64,000 nt of DNA, from the NCBI GenBank assembly GCA_018266255.1, contig JAFEAT010000018.1, positions 113,680 to 177,679 on the forward strand, given 5' to 3'. The notes beneath the pieces are model-generated. The model had not been told where the DNA came from, did no database searches, and saw nothing but the letters and a program-made list of their open reading frames with translations. The position numbers were made by a program, and so were the translations under genes. Position 1 is the first letter of the stretch, and every line of letters starts with the position of its first letter. Of the stretch, positions 34,827-42,940 are shown one piece after another. Source of the stretch: Cyanobacteria bacterium SZAS-4 (GTDB lineage: Bacteria > Cyanobacteriota > Vampirovibrionia > Obscuribacterales > Obscuribacteraceae).

Positions 34827-35048
34827 ATGCCACACGTCGTCTTGAAAGTTTGGCCTGGTAAAACGGAAGAACAAAAAATCCGCGCCACCGAATTGATCGT
34901 TAAGGACTTAATGGAAGCATTTGGATCCAAGGAAGAATCAATATCGGTTTCGATCGAAGAGTTTCATCCCGACGATTGGTCCGAGCAAGTTTACAAGCCC
35001 GATATCGTTGATAAGGCGAGCACGCTCTACAAGAAACCTGGATATTAA
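34827..35048 (+). CDS. tautomerase (PptA-like, 4-oxalocrotonate tautomerase superfamily)
   Basis: A 73-residue protein that starts MPHVVLKVWPGKTEEQK, giving the catalytic N-terminal Pro1 after removal of Met. The C-terminal half (SISVSIEEFHPDDWSEQVY...KKPGY) resembles E. coli PptA, which also ends KKPGY-like. Such small enzymes tautomerise keto/enol acids and form oligomers. It is the last gene of the aldo/keto reductase-alcohol dehydrogenase operon, preceded by AAGGACTAAAAA. A strong hairpin follows immediately. Confidence 0.85.
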   Translation: MPHVVLKVWPGKTEEQKIRATELIVKDLMEAFGSKEESISVSIEEFHPDDWSEQVYKPDIVDKASTLYKKPGY

Positions 35049-35049
35049 T

Positions 35050-35075
35050 AGTCCCGGGATAAAGTCCCGGGATAA
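35050..35075. terminator. TCCCGGGA-TAAAG-TCCCGGGA hairpin between convergent genes
   Basis: Two copies of the self-complementary TCCCGGGA (35052-35059 and 35065-35072), 13 bp apart, can form one 8-bp stem with loop TAAAG. It lies between the convergent stops of the tautomerase gene and the thioredoxin-fold protein gene. There is no long T-run, so it may work in either direction as a transcript end or stabiliser. Confidence 0.55.
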
Positions 35076-35112
35076 TTGATAAACGTTCGCTTTAGTTACC
35101 GCGCTGATTAGA

Positions 35113-37011
35113 CTATCTCTTTGTCGCCGCCGTTTTTCTCCATTCCTGGAATCCGGCGGCGATGAAGTATTCCAATGTGTCTGGCACATCTTTTTCGGAG
35201 AACCCTTTCTTGTCTCTGCTGGTGAAACCTGAATGTCGCTCGGGAATGAGTTCTTGCAATCCCTGATGCGCTTTGTCCCATGGCACTGGTCGTGCGAATT
35301 TCGTGATCGGCACCCCTTCACCGGCGCCTAAATCCATCGCCAGTTCGTTGGTCTTCTCTAAGTCTGCGCGCACTCTAATTACTACGGCTTTTCCGTTGAG
35401 CGCTTCCTCCGCAGCCTTCAGTGCGGGTGCCATTGCCATGCATGGAGGGCAGTGTTCTTGCCCGACTTTGACGATCACAGGAAGACCTCTATCAGCCGCA
35501 TATTTTAGAGCTGCATAGTATTCCTCGGGAGTTGCAACTGCCTTAGCAAGATCTTCTTGCTCTATCTTTTTCAGTTGCGCGAGTTTTTCTGCTTCTTTAG
35601 CTTCCTCGTCTTCTTTTGCCTTTGCTTCGGCTCTTACCCTGGCTGCTTCTTTCAGTCTCGCCGCTTCCTTCAGTTTCGCCGCCTCTTTGGCTTTAGCGGC
35701 TTCTTGCGCATCTTCAACTTTAGGAGCGCCTTCAACTTTAGGAGCACCTTCAACTTTCGGAGCGCCTTCAACTTTCGGAGTCACCGTTGATGGTGGCGAA
35801 TCAGAAGTTTTGCCATCACCACCATATTTGAACAGATCGCGTTTCTGTTCCGCCTCCTCCGCTGGTTTTAGCAGTGGCAGTAGTGCCTGCAATTCGTCTG
35901 CAGGAATTCCTGTTGCTGCAAGCCGTTTGTGCAGCTCTGGATTTGAATAGATTGATGGATTTCTCAGCCCGGCAGAATCGATCCATTGTGCACCGATTTC
36001 ACGGAATTTCTGTTTCAAATCATCATCAGTTTGCGATTCACCCCATTTCAAGCAAGCAATACCAAGGTCGGCTCTTGTTGCTGCTTTTGCGTTTTTGACG
36101 AAAGTCAGGTTAGCCTGATCTCGCACCAACTGTTGAAACTCGGCGGAATCTTGTGGAGTCGTTGCCACGGCTTTAGCGATTCGTTGCTGCTCTGCTTCGA
36201 TTTCGGCAGGATTTACTTTGTCTGCTGCACGAATTGCCTCACGATAGTGGCGCTCGCCATCGTGCCAGTCTTCTGAGTCAGTTGCGGCTGTGATTTCTCT
36301 GGTGATCGCTGCGCGTGCGATTTCGAACGAGCTGCCAGATCTGTCACCTCTTTCTGTCTTCTCTGATTTTTCTGCCTTGTCCGATTTGTCAGATTTTTCG
36401 GTTAAGGCGTTCGGATTGAATTGACCTTTGAATGATTCTTGCCGTTCTCTCGTTGCTGCAATGGCCGCATTGAAAGATGAGATCATCGAGTGATCTGCAC
36501 CTTGCCAACGCATTACTGGTGCTTCTGGTTGAAGCGAGCCGTCCGCGCCGGGTTTGACTGAAAACACAATCGAGACCGCAGCGTTGTGGCCGCCTGCTAA
36601 TTGACTGTCCGCAAATTTGGCTAATTCGGGGTCTTTGGTTTTCGCACGGTCGATGTAAATGTAGATAGCGTCTTTGGCAGCGCCATTTTTAGCGTTGGGT
36701 AGGGAGTTCTCGATTAGCTGACGTGAGTTGTTGTGCTCGAATCCACCGAAGATTGCTACTATCGGTCTGCCGGTGCGGGCTGCGTCTTTGTAGGCTTCTT
36801 GATAGTTGTCTTGAGTGTATTTGAAGTTGTCCTTGATCATCTTGTCGTAGGCAGCGCGCGACTGTCCGTCGACAGCTATTACAGTTCCCTGAGAACTGTC
36901 GCTGATGCTGAAACCATCATTGAGCGGCTGATTGTAGCGCCTAGTGTTGAAGTAGGCCTGCAGTCGCTGCTGGTCTTGAAAGTTGTATTGGTTATAAGAG
37001 TTTTGACGCAC
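35113..37011 (-). CDS. large thioredoxin-fold protein with Lys/Ala/Glu coiled linker and KVEGAP repeats
   Basis: A 632-residue protein with a C-terminal thioredoxin domain: PVIVKVGQEHCPPCMAMAPA holds a Cys-Pro-Pro-Cys pair, followed by VIRVRADLEKTN and a cis-Pro-like VPITKF. Residues about 60-190 (GRPIVAIFGGFEHNNSRQLI) look like another thioredoxin-like fold without cysteines. The middle has four KVEGAP/KVEDA repeats (18 bp each in DNA) and a long Ala/Lys/Glu helix (AAKAKEAAKLKEAARLKEAA) that predicts a rod. The GTG at 37011 is the first start after an upstream in-frame stop; no ATG or good ribosome binding site precedes it, so the true start may be later. No signal peptide is seen. A redox scaffold role is inferred. 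Confidence 0.7.
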   Translation of the reverse strand: MRQNSYNQYNFQDQQRLQAYFNTRRYNQPLNDGFSISDSSQGTVIAVDGQSRAAYDKMIKDNFKYTQDNYQEAYKDAARTGRPIVAIFGGFEHNNSRQLIENSLPNAKNGAAKDAIYIYIDRAKTKDPELAKFADSQLAGGHNAAVSIVFSVKPGADGSLQPEAPVMRWQGADHSMISSFNAAIAATRERQESFKGQFNPNALTEKSDKSDKAEKSEKTERGDRSGSSFEIARAAITREITAATDSEDWHDGERHYREAIRAADKVNPAEIEAEQQRIAKAVATTPQDSAEFQQLVRDQANLTFVKNAKAATRADLGIACLKWGESQTDDDLKQKFREIGAQWIDSAGLRNPSIYSNPELHKRLAATGIPADELQALLPLLKPAEEAEQKRDLFKYGGDGKTSDSPPSTVTPKVEGAPKVEGAPKVEGAPKVEDAQEAAKAKEAAKLKEAARLKEAARVRAEAKAKEDEEAKEAEKLAQLKKIEQEDLAKAVATPEEYYAALKYAADRGLPVIVKVGQEHCPPCMAMAPALKAAEEALNGKAVVIRVRADLEKTNELAMDLGAGEGVPITKFARPVPWDKAHQGLQELIPERHSGFTSRDKKGFSEKDVPDTLEYFIAAGFQEWRKTAATKR

Positions 37012-37163
37012 AAACTGTGCTTCAGGACTATCATATCGGGGCTGTTGTACCCGAACTGGATAGCATACGTCGCCGCCTCAAGCCATGACCGATCACCTGT
37101 TGTCCACACTACTACGACTCTCAATTTAAGCCGGAAGTGTTTCTAAATTGTGCCTTAATTGAG

Positions 37164-37478
37164 CTAAGACGATGCCCCTGGCTTTTTTGCCTTTGCTTGG
37201 ACGTCCGAGTCTTTGAGAATTTTAGCTTCGGTCTCCACTTGCTCGGCTTCTTCGTTTCGCTCCATGGCGCGAAGCAATTTCGCGTAGTCTTCTTTTATGT
37301 TCCAGCTCTCGGGGGGATGGTCGGGCTTTAAAAATCCTTTGGCAATGTACTGCGCAATTTGTTCTGCATAATCACGAAACGCTTTTGGGAAATATTTTTC
37401 AGCGTCCTCATGCTTGATTGTGCATTGGTCTATTTTTCTCATTTTGGGAAAAACTGTTGTTTTGCGCTTGCGTGACAT
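37164..37478 (-). CDS. hypothetical protein, 104 residues, in operon with comF
   Basis: No family recognised. The protein is helical and charged (HEDAEKYFPKAFRDYAEQIA, AKLLRAMERNEEAEQVETEA) with a basic start (MSRKRKTTVFPKM). The YAKLLRAMERNEEAEQVE stretch resembles a single TPR-like hairpin. The start lies 2 bp after the comF stop, so the two are translated from one message. Cytoplasmic. Confidence 0.65.
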   Translation of the reverse strand: MSRKRKTTVFPKMRKIDQCTIKHEDAEKYFPKAFRDYAEQIAQYIAKGFLKPDHPPESWNIKEDYAKLLRAMERNEEAEQVETEAKILKDSDVQAKAKKPGASS

Positions 37479-37480
37479 GT

Positions 37481-38326
37481 CTAGTCTTTTTGCTCGTGTC
37501 TGAGTCGATTGATTCCGCTATCGCGTCCTGCACGCAACATAGTTCTCGCCACCGTCAACGCCACCACTTTTGTTGCTCCACAGCGATTTACTTCTCGGGC
37601 GCACTCAGCCAACGTTGCGCCTGATGTGCAAACGTCATCGACCAGCACTACAGCTCGCCCCATTAGTTTGGACGGATTGCCGTGGAATGCATTTTCAACG
37701 TTTTTAAACCGTTCCGCTTTCTCAAGACTTTGCTGTGGAGTCGTTGCTCGGCGTCGTTTAATGGCGCCACGCAAAACTGGAATGTCTAAAACTTTCGAGG
37801 CTTCATTTGCAAGCAAATCGGCTTGATTGAATCCTCGTTCCATGCCTTTTCGCCAGTGTAACGGCACGGGCACAAGCACGGCATTCTTTTGATTGAGAAA
37901 TATCGAACCCATGCGCCAGCCATTCAACATAATTGCTGCTAAGTCTGGTGCTAGCAAACGGTCGCCTTCGTATTTCAAGCTGTGGATCAAACTTCGCATC
38001 TCACCGCTGTATGGCGCTCCGCTCACGATCGCAAAAGAGCGCTCGCCATCCTGCTCGTAAAATCCCATCAATGGTGTTTCGCTCGAAAGTCCTTGCCAGC
38101 AGTCGCTGCAGATTACGCGCGAATAACGAGGAGTGTCATTTATCCATCGATGGATTATTGCTGGTCTGGCCTCTCCACCGAAATCTTGCAAGCCGTCCAT
38201 GAGTTGCCCGCGGGCTAGCATTACTCGCGCACAGAGTCTGCAATCTTCTTCGCTGATGAACGAGTAGAAGAAATCTAGAAGCTGGTCGAAAATTGAAATG
38301 GAATTCAAGTGAATGTTCGTTATCAA
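37481..38326 (-). CDS. comF: ComF family phosphoribosyltransferase-like protein
   Basis: A 281-residue protein with the ComF layout: an N-terminal Cys-rich part (CRLCARVML...CSDCWQ) likely to bind zinc, an LIHSLKYEGDR motif, VPVPLHWRKGMERGFNQADL, and a type I phosphoribosyltransferase PRPP loop VVLVDDVCTSGATLAECA. ComF helps move transforming DNA strands into the cytoplasm in competent bacteria, but homologues exist in non-competent species. The N-terminus is longer than usual. It is followed by a 104-residue partner gene with a 2-bp gap. Confidence 0.88.
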   Translation of the reverse strand: MITNIHLNSISIFDQLLDFFYSFISEEDCRLCARVMLARGQLMDGLQDFGGEARPAIIHRWINDTPRYSRVICSDCWQGLSSETPLMGFYEQDGERSFAIVSGAPYSGEMRSLIHSLKYEGDRLLAPDLAAIMLNGWRMGSIFLNQKNAVLVPVPLHWRKGMERGFNQADLLANEASKVLDIPVLRGAIKRRRATTPQQSLEKAERFKNVENAFHGNPSKLMGRAVVLVDDVCTSGATLAECAREVNRCGATKVVALTVARTMLRAGRDSGINRLRHEQKD

Positions 38327-38394
38327 AATTTTTCTCCTTTTTGAGTCTCTACTTTATGTACGTTCAAATGAGGAAATAAGTTCAATTGGGAGTT

Positions 38395-38443
38395 AGCCGG
38401 TCTGGAGACCGGCGGCCCTAGCCGGCTTGGAAGCCGGCGCTCC
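38395..38443 (+). repeat. double-hairpin intergenic repeat, copy 3
   Basis: GCCGGTC-TGGA-GACCGGC (38396-38413) and GCCGGCT-TGGA-AGCCGGC (38421-38438), both perfect stems, then GCTCCG. It lies in the 150-bp divergent region between comF and the YnbB-like gene, so here it is upstream of both genes rather than at a 3' end. Confidence 0.92.
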
Positions 38444-38476
38444 GTTGATCCATGCTAGACTCGTCTTTTCATTTCA

Positions 38477-39760
38477 GTGATGTGGACCATGCCTACTAAA
38501 GAAATTGATGCCGCCGCTCTGATTAAGAGTGCGGAAAAAAAATTGAGCGATGCATTCGTGGAAGTCGACGAGATTGCCATGATCAATCAGAAGCGAGTGC
38601 TCGATTCATTCCGCTCGCACAGATTGACTGAAGAATATTTCGCTGAGCGCACAGGATATGGACGAAACGATCCTGGGCGAGAAACTATCGACAAAATTTT
38701 TGCGCAGGCGTTTCAAGCGCAGGCTGCCGCGGTGCGAATGCAGTTTGTCTCCGGCACGCACGCCATCGCTTGTGCATTGTTGGGCAACTTGCAGGCTGGT
38801 GACACGATTTTGTCGCTTACCGGCCAGCCGTATGACACTCTCAAAGAGGTGATCGGGTTAGAAGGCGATGAGCCTGGCAACTTGATTTCCCTCGGAGTTA
38901 AATACATTGAAATTAATTTGGATCCAGCGGAAGAGACGGACCAATCGCTTGTCGAGAAGATTAAAAAGGCTGCGCCAGACACACACTGCATGTTCTATAT
39001 ACAGAAATCTTGCGGCTACAGCATTGAACGGCGCAGTTTCAACAACACAGACATCGCCAGGCTAAGCAAAGCAGCGAGGGCTGTTCAAGGAACTGGCACC
39101 GTTTTTGTCGATAACTGCTATGGCGAATTTGTTGAGCACCATGAGCCAACCGCAGTGGGCGCGGATCTGATGGCTGGTTCTCTTATAAAGAATCCCGGCG
39201 GCGGACTGGCGATAACCGGTGGCTATGTGGCCGGACACGTAGAGCTCGTAGACAGGGCTTTGAATCGGCTCACCTCGCCAGGAATCGGCGGTCATCTTGG
39301 CTTGACTTACAACCAGAACCGGCTCGTTCTGCAGGGTCTATTTCTGGCTCCGGCTGTCGTTTCAAACGCAGTAAAGGGTGCGATGCTTTTCGCCGCCACC
39401 CTGGCTGAATTGGGCTGTGAAGTGAAGCCAAACGCCCTCGACAAGCGCTCTGACATCATTCAAGCCATCAAATTCGCTAACCCCGAGCGGCTTGTCAACT
39501 TTTGTCGCGCCATTCAGTTGGGGTCTCCGGTCAATTCACACGTGGTCCCAGAGCCATCGCTCATGCCTGGATATCAGGACCCTGTCATCATGGCGGCTGG
39601 CACATTCGTTGAGGGAGCGACAATTGAGCTGTCTGCAGATGGGCCTTTGCGTCCTCCGTTTGCGGTTTTTGTTCAAGGCGGCCTCACATATCTCCATGTT
39701 AAGTGCGTGCTAGAAGAGGCTATAACCCTGAGTGCTAGGGGCGATTTGGCGTTTTTCTAG
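38477..39760 (+). CDS. methionine gamma-lyase family (YnbB/aluminium resistance) PLP protein
   Basis: A 427-residue PLP-dependent enzyme of the Met_gamma_lyase/YnbB family, related to Cys/Met metabolism enzymes. Evidence is the cofactor region QFVSGTHAIACALLGNLQAG, the SLTGQPYDTLKEVIG block, and the lysine-containing GSLIKNPGGGLAITGGYVAG stretch, where the PLP lysine is expected. The reaction is not established for this family. Start is uncertain: GTG 38477, ATG 38480 and ATG 38489 are all in frame, and no clear ribosome binding site separates them. The next gene is prs. Confidence 0.85.
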   Translation: MMWTMPTKEIDAAALIKSAEKKLSDAFVEVDEIAMINQKRVLDSFRSHRLTEEYFAERTGYGRNDPGRETIDKIFAQAFQAQAAAVRMQFVSGTHAIACALLGNLQAGDTILSLTGQPYDTLKEVIGLEGDEPGNLISLGVKYIEINLDPAEETDQSLVEKIKKAAPDTHCMFYIQKSCGYSIERRSFNNTDIARLSKAARAVQGTGTVFVDNCYGEFVEHHEPTAVGADLMAGSLIKNPGGGLAITGGYVAGHVELVDRALNRLTSPGIGGHLGLTYNQNRLVLQGLFLAPAVVSNAVKGAMLFAATLAELGCEVKPNALDKRSDIIQAIKFANPERLVNFCRAIQLGSPVNSHVVPEPSLMPGYQDPVIMAAGTFVEGATIELSADGPLRPPFAVFVQGGLTYLHVKCVLEEAITLSARGDLAFF

Positions 39761-39852
39761 AACTAAAGCTTTGCTCATTGGCTTTAAGCCGGGCTAGTTC
39801 TTCTTTACAATAGTTGTGCACCACTGTGGGGGATACGCTCTTGGTAGCCGAG

Positions 39853-40827
39853 ATGCCAGCAATTAGGCAAAAAGCTGTTTCAGGCGGACCGACGAATCTT
39901 TTGATTCTGTCTGGAACGTCCAATCCTGAACTTGCAAAAGAAGTCGCGGATTATCTGGAATTGTCTGTAGCGCCGGTGAAAATTTCACCGTTCTCAGACG
40001 GTGAGATTTATGTTCAAGTACAAGACAGTGTGCGCGGACAGGACTGTTTCGTAGTGCAGCCCACGTGCACTCCAGTCAACGAAAACTTGATGGAATTATT
40101 GATTCTGCTTGATGCCTTGAAGAGAGCATCAGCGGGTCGCATTACAGTCGTCATGCCCTACTACGGATATGGTCGACAAGACAGAAAGGCAGCTGGACGC
40201 GAAGCGATTACAGCAAAATTGATTGCCGATCTGTTAACCACTGCTGGTGCCCAGAGAGTAGTTACTCTTGATTTGCACGCACCGCAGATCATGGGCTTCT
40301 TCAATATTCTCGTGGATCACTTATACGCCAGCCCTGTGTTACTTGAATACGTTCGTTCGCTCAATCAAACTGACCTCGTTCTCGTCAGTCCAGACGTCGG
40401 CGGTGTATCAAGAGCACGAGCGTTCGCTAAGAAATTAGATGACGCACCTATCGCGATTATCGATAAACGACGCAGCGCTCACAATGTCGCCGAAGTCTAT
40501 AACGTAATTGGTGACGTGAAGAACAAAGTAGTTTTGATGGTAGACGACATGGTCGACACCGCCGGAACACTGGTCAAGGGTGCTGAGCTCTTGAAGAAAG
40601 AAGGCGCACGTGCGATTTATGCCTGCGCCACTCACGCCGTATTGTCTGGTCCCGCAAACAAACGAATTGACGATTCGCCAATTGAAAAACTGATCGTGAC
40701 GAATTCTATTCCTCATGAACCGAAAAATATTTCCAAGAAGATCGTCATGCTCAGCGTCGCAAAACTGCTTGGTGAAGCCATTGCGCGTATTCACGACGAC
40801 ACTTCTGTTAGCGAGTTGTTCCTCTAA
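39853..40827 (+). CDS. prs: ribose-phosphate pyrophosphokinase
   Basis: This enzyme makes PRPP from ribose-5-phosphate and ATP, feeding nucleotide, His and Trp synthesis. Conserved blocks are KISPFSDGEIYVQV, MPYYGYGRQDRKAAGREAIT, the flexible loop DLVLVSPDVGGVSRARAFAK and the PRPP loop VVLMVDDMVDTAGTL. The start is not settled: ATG 39853 has a weak GAG box, while GGGGGATACGCTC lies ahead of an in-frame TTG at 39841, which may be the true start; GTG 39814 is also in frame. Length is near 325 residues in each case. Confidence 0.95.
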   Translation: MPAIRQKAVSGGPTNLLILSGTSNPELAKEVADYLELSVAPVKISPFSDGEIYVQVQDSVRGQDCFVVQPTCTPVNENLMELLILLDALKRASAGRITVVMPYYGYGRQDRKAAGREAITAKLIADLLTTAGAQRVVTLDLHAPQIMGFFNILVDHLYASPVLLEYVRSLNQTDLVLVSPDVGGVSRARAFAKKLDDAPIAIIDKRRSAHNVAEVYNVIGDVKNKVVLMVDDMVDTAGTLVKGAELLKKEGARAIYACATHAVLSGPANKRIDDSPIEKLIVTNSIPHEPKNISKKIVMLSVAKLLGEAIARIHDDTSVSELFL

Positions 40828-40830
40828 TTT

Positions 40831-41460
40831 ATGATTCTCGAAAGTTTTCCAGTCGGGCAGTTAGGCTGCAATTGTTCCATCATCGGTTGCGCTGAAACTG
40901 GTGAAGCTGCCGTTATCGATCCAGGTGGCGACGCTGAGAAAATTATTTCTTTCGCGAAAGAAAAAAATCTGACGATCAAATATCTTTTGCACACACACGC
41001 TCACTTCGATCACATCATGGGATCGCGTGCGGTGAAAGAAGCTACTGGCGCCAAGATTTATATCAACAAAGGCGACCAGTGGTTGTACGACAATTTGCAA
41101 AAACAAGTGCAAATGTTCGGATTCAAAGCGACAGATCCATTGCCAGTCGATGACTATCTAGAGCACGAAGATCACATCAAGATCGGCAATATCAAAGCTT
41201 CGGTAATTCATACGCCCGGGCACACCCCTGGCAGCACATGTTTCTGTGTGCAAGAAAAAGACAGCATTTTATTCTCTGGCGATACGTTATTTCAACGTTC
41301 GATTGGACGCACAGACTTGTGGGGTGGCTCGTTCGAAGAAATCATCAAGTCGATTTCAGAACGCTTGATGACGCTTGATGACAGCACGCGAGTGGTGCCT
41401 GGTCACGGCGCTGATACTTCCATCTGGACCGAACGCAAATCCAATCCGTTTTTGAATTAG
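40831..41460 (+). CDS. metallo-beta-lactamase fold hydrolase (glyoxalase II-like)
   Basis: A 209-residue enzyme with the di-metal motif THAHFDH (His56, His58, Asp60, His61), then GHTPGSTCFC with the next His, SGDTLFQRSIGRTDLW with the bridging Asp, and GHGADTS near the end. This is the short glyoxalase II/YcbL layout, which hydrolyses thioesters such as S-lactoylglutathione-like substrates. The start lies 3 bp after the prs stop, so both are probably on one message. It is convergent with the SnoaL-like gene. Confidence 0.93.
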   Translation: MILESFPVGQLGCNCSIIGCAETGEAAVIDPGGDAEKIISFAKEKNLTIKYLLHTHAHFDHIMGSRAVKEATGAKIYINKGDQWLYDNLQKQVQMFGFKATDPLPVDDYLEHEDHIKIGNIKASVIHTPGHTPGSTCFCVQEKDSILFSGDTLFQRSIGRTDLWGGSFEEIIKSISERLMTLDDSTRVVPGHGADTSIWTERKSNPFLN

Positions 41461-41468
41461 AGCTTAAC

Positions 41469-41870
41469 CTAGTTAAACAGATTCGATGGTTGATCTATTT
41501 CCACTTTACGGTGGACAAATAACCAGCGATTGTTTCTTCTTATGAGAGTGTCAGAGTAAAGTGCGGTGCCTGGCAAGTTTGTTTTGTTTCTATCGATGAT
41601 CATCAAATAACAAGTTTGGGTAGCGTGATCGCCGTTCACGGTAATGACGAAATTGGTCATGATGTGCCGTTTTCCAATTACGCGCGCACCGAGGTCTGGT
41701 AAAAGATTAGCCAGCTTCTCTTTGCCCTCATACTTGCCTATGCCTCCCTCCCACACACCAGCGTCGTCCCAAGTTTGCAGCCACGTGTCTATGTCTCCCG
41801 AATCCATGGCATTGGCATAAATAGATGCGAGTTCCTGAATAGCCAATTTATCGTCTGCAAGAGAAGTCAT
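41469..41870 (-). CDS. SnoaL-like (NTF2 fold) protein
   Basis: A 133-residue protein with the nuclear transport factor 2-like cone: an N-terminal helix pair (LAIQELASIYANAMDSGDID), then TWDDAGVWEGG, HIMTNFVITVNGDHATQTCY and the last strands NNRWLFVHRKVEID. SnoaL-like proteins are small-molecule isomerases, dehydratases or binding proteins. The exact substrate is unknown. It is the last gene of a minus-strand set with an amidohydrolase 107 bp upstream. Confidence 0.82.
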   Translation of the reverse strand: MTSLADDKLAIQELASIYANAMDSGDIDTWLQTWDDAGVWEGGIGKYEGKEKLANLLPDLGARVIGKRHIMTNFVITVNGDHATQTCYLMIIDRNKTNLPGTALYSDTLIRRNNRWLFVHRKVEIDQPSNLFN

Positions 41871-41977
41871 TTTTCGTGCTCCGATTGTGCGCTAAAGTTT
41901 CTCTATTTTATTGTACTTCTAAGTGCTCAGTGATCTAAAGCTGATTGAAAAAGCAAGCAATCGATCCTATCCACACC

Positions 41978-42934
41978 TCAGCCTAGTTTCAGTATTCGCT
42001 GTGCATTTTGATAACAAATTCTCTTTCTTACATCTTCGCTTAACGGTGCCTTGTCGATAAAGTCCGCTGCGATTTGCGTTGACTCAAAAGGATAGTCGGT
42101 CGAAAAAAGTATGTTGTCTGCGCCTAACGCTTCGATGCTGCAAAGCAAGGGGGCATTATCACACACACCAGATGTGGTGATGATGATGTTGTCTTTCACG
42201 TATTGCGACAGCGGCTTCTCAAGTTTCTTCGAGTGTTTACCGATTTGCCAACGACTGTCGAACCGCCACAGCATGAATGGAAGCGCCTCTCCCATATGTC
42301 CGAGAATAACTTTGAGTTTCGGCAGACGATCGAACAGTCCACTGACTATTAGTCGCAGCGCGTGCGTGGTTGTCTCGACAGTCCAGCCCCAGGTGGGTCC
42401 CATCAAATCGGGGTGATCTTCGTACATGTGCGGTTTGTCAAATGAATCTGCGGGATGCAAATACAACGGAACATCGAGATTGTTTAGCGTCTCCCAAAAT
42501 GGAATGTATCTTTGATCGTCGAGATAAACGCCATTAGTGTGACCATTCACCAGTGCACCCTTGAAACCAAGATCCTCGATGCACCGCTTCAACTCTTTTG
42601 CTGCAGCCGTTGGATCTTGCATTGCAAGATGCGCGAAGCCGGCAAAGCGGCTGGGATGTTTTTGAATTTGCTGCGCAAGAAAGTCATTCGCTTCTTGTGA
42701 TTTTCGAATCGCGGTTGCAGTGTCCTTTTCTGTTTGTAAACCAGGAGATGTTTGAGACAGCACGCACATTTCGATTTCGGCATTGTTCATAGCTTGCAGG
42801 CGAAGGTCAGCAAATTCAGGAAGCCTGAGCGCGAATTCTTTGTAAGCGCGGGCATCCATCATCTTTTCAACGTCGGCTTCGTAGTTTTCGAATCCCGGAG
42901 CCATGAAGTGTTCTTCTAACGCAATTTTTTTCAT
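41978..42934 (-). CDS. amidohydrolase 2 family protein (ACMSD/gamma-resorcylate decarboxylase-like)
   Basis: A 318-residue TIM-barrel metalloenzyme. The N-terminal IALEEHF motif resembles the metal-binding EEHF/ALEEH start of gamma-resorcylate decarboxylase-type proteins. The later VPLYLHPAD, LKVILGHMGEALP and LFSTDYPFE blocks provide the further His and Asp ligands. Such enzymes are non-oxidative decarboxylases or hydrolases of aromatic or carboxymuconate compounds. It starts 6 bp after the stop of a metallo-beta-lactamase-fold lipoprotein gene, so the two are almost certainly co-transcribed. Substrate unknown. Confidence 0.9.
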   Translation of the reverse strand: MKKIALEEHFMAPGFENYEADVEKMMDARAYKEFALRLPEFADLRLQAMNNAEIEMCVLSQTSPGLQTEKDTATAIRKSQEANDFLAQQIQKHPSRFAGFAHLAMQDPTAAAKELKRCIEDLGFKGALVNGHTNGVYLDDQRYIPFWETLNNLDVPLYLHPADSFDKPHMYEDHPDLMGPTWGWTVETTTHALRLIVSGLFDRLPKLKVILGHMGEALPFMLWRFDSRWQIGKHSKKLEKPLSQYVKDNIIITTSGVCDNAPLLCSIEALGADNILFSTDYPFESTQIAADFIDKAPLSEDVRKRICYQNAQRILKLG

Positions 42935-42940
42935 TTGGGT

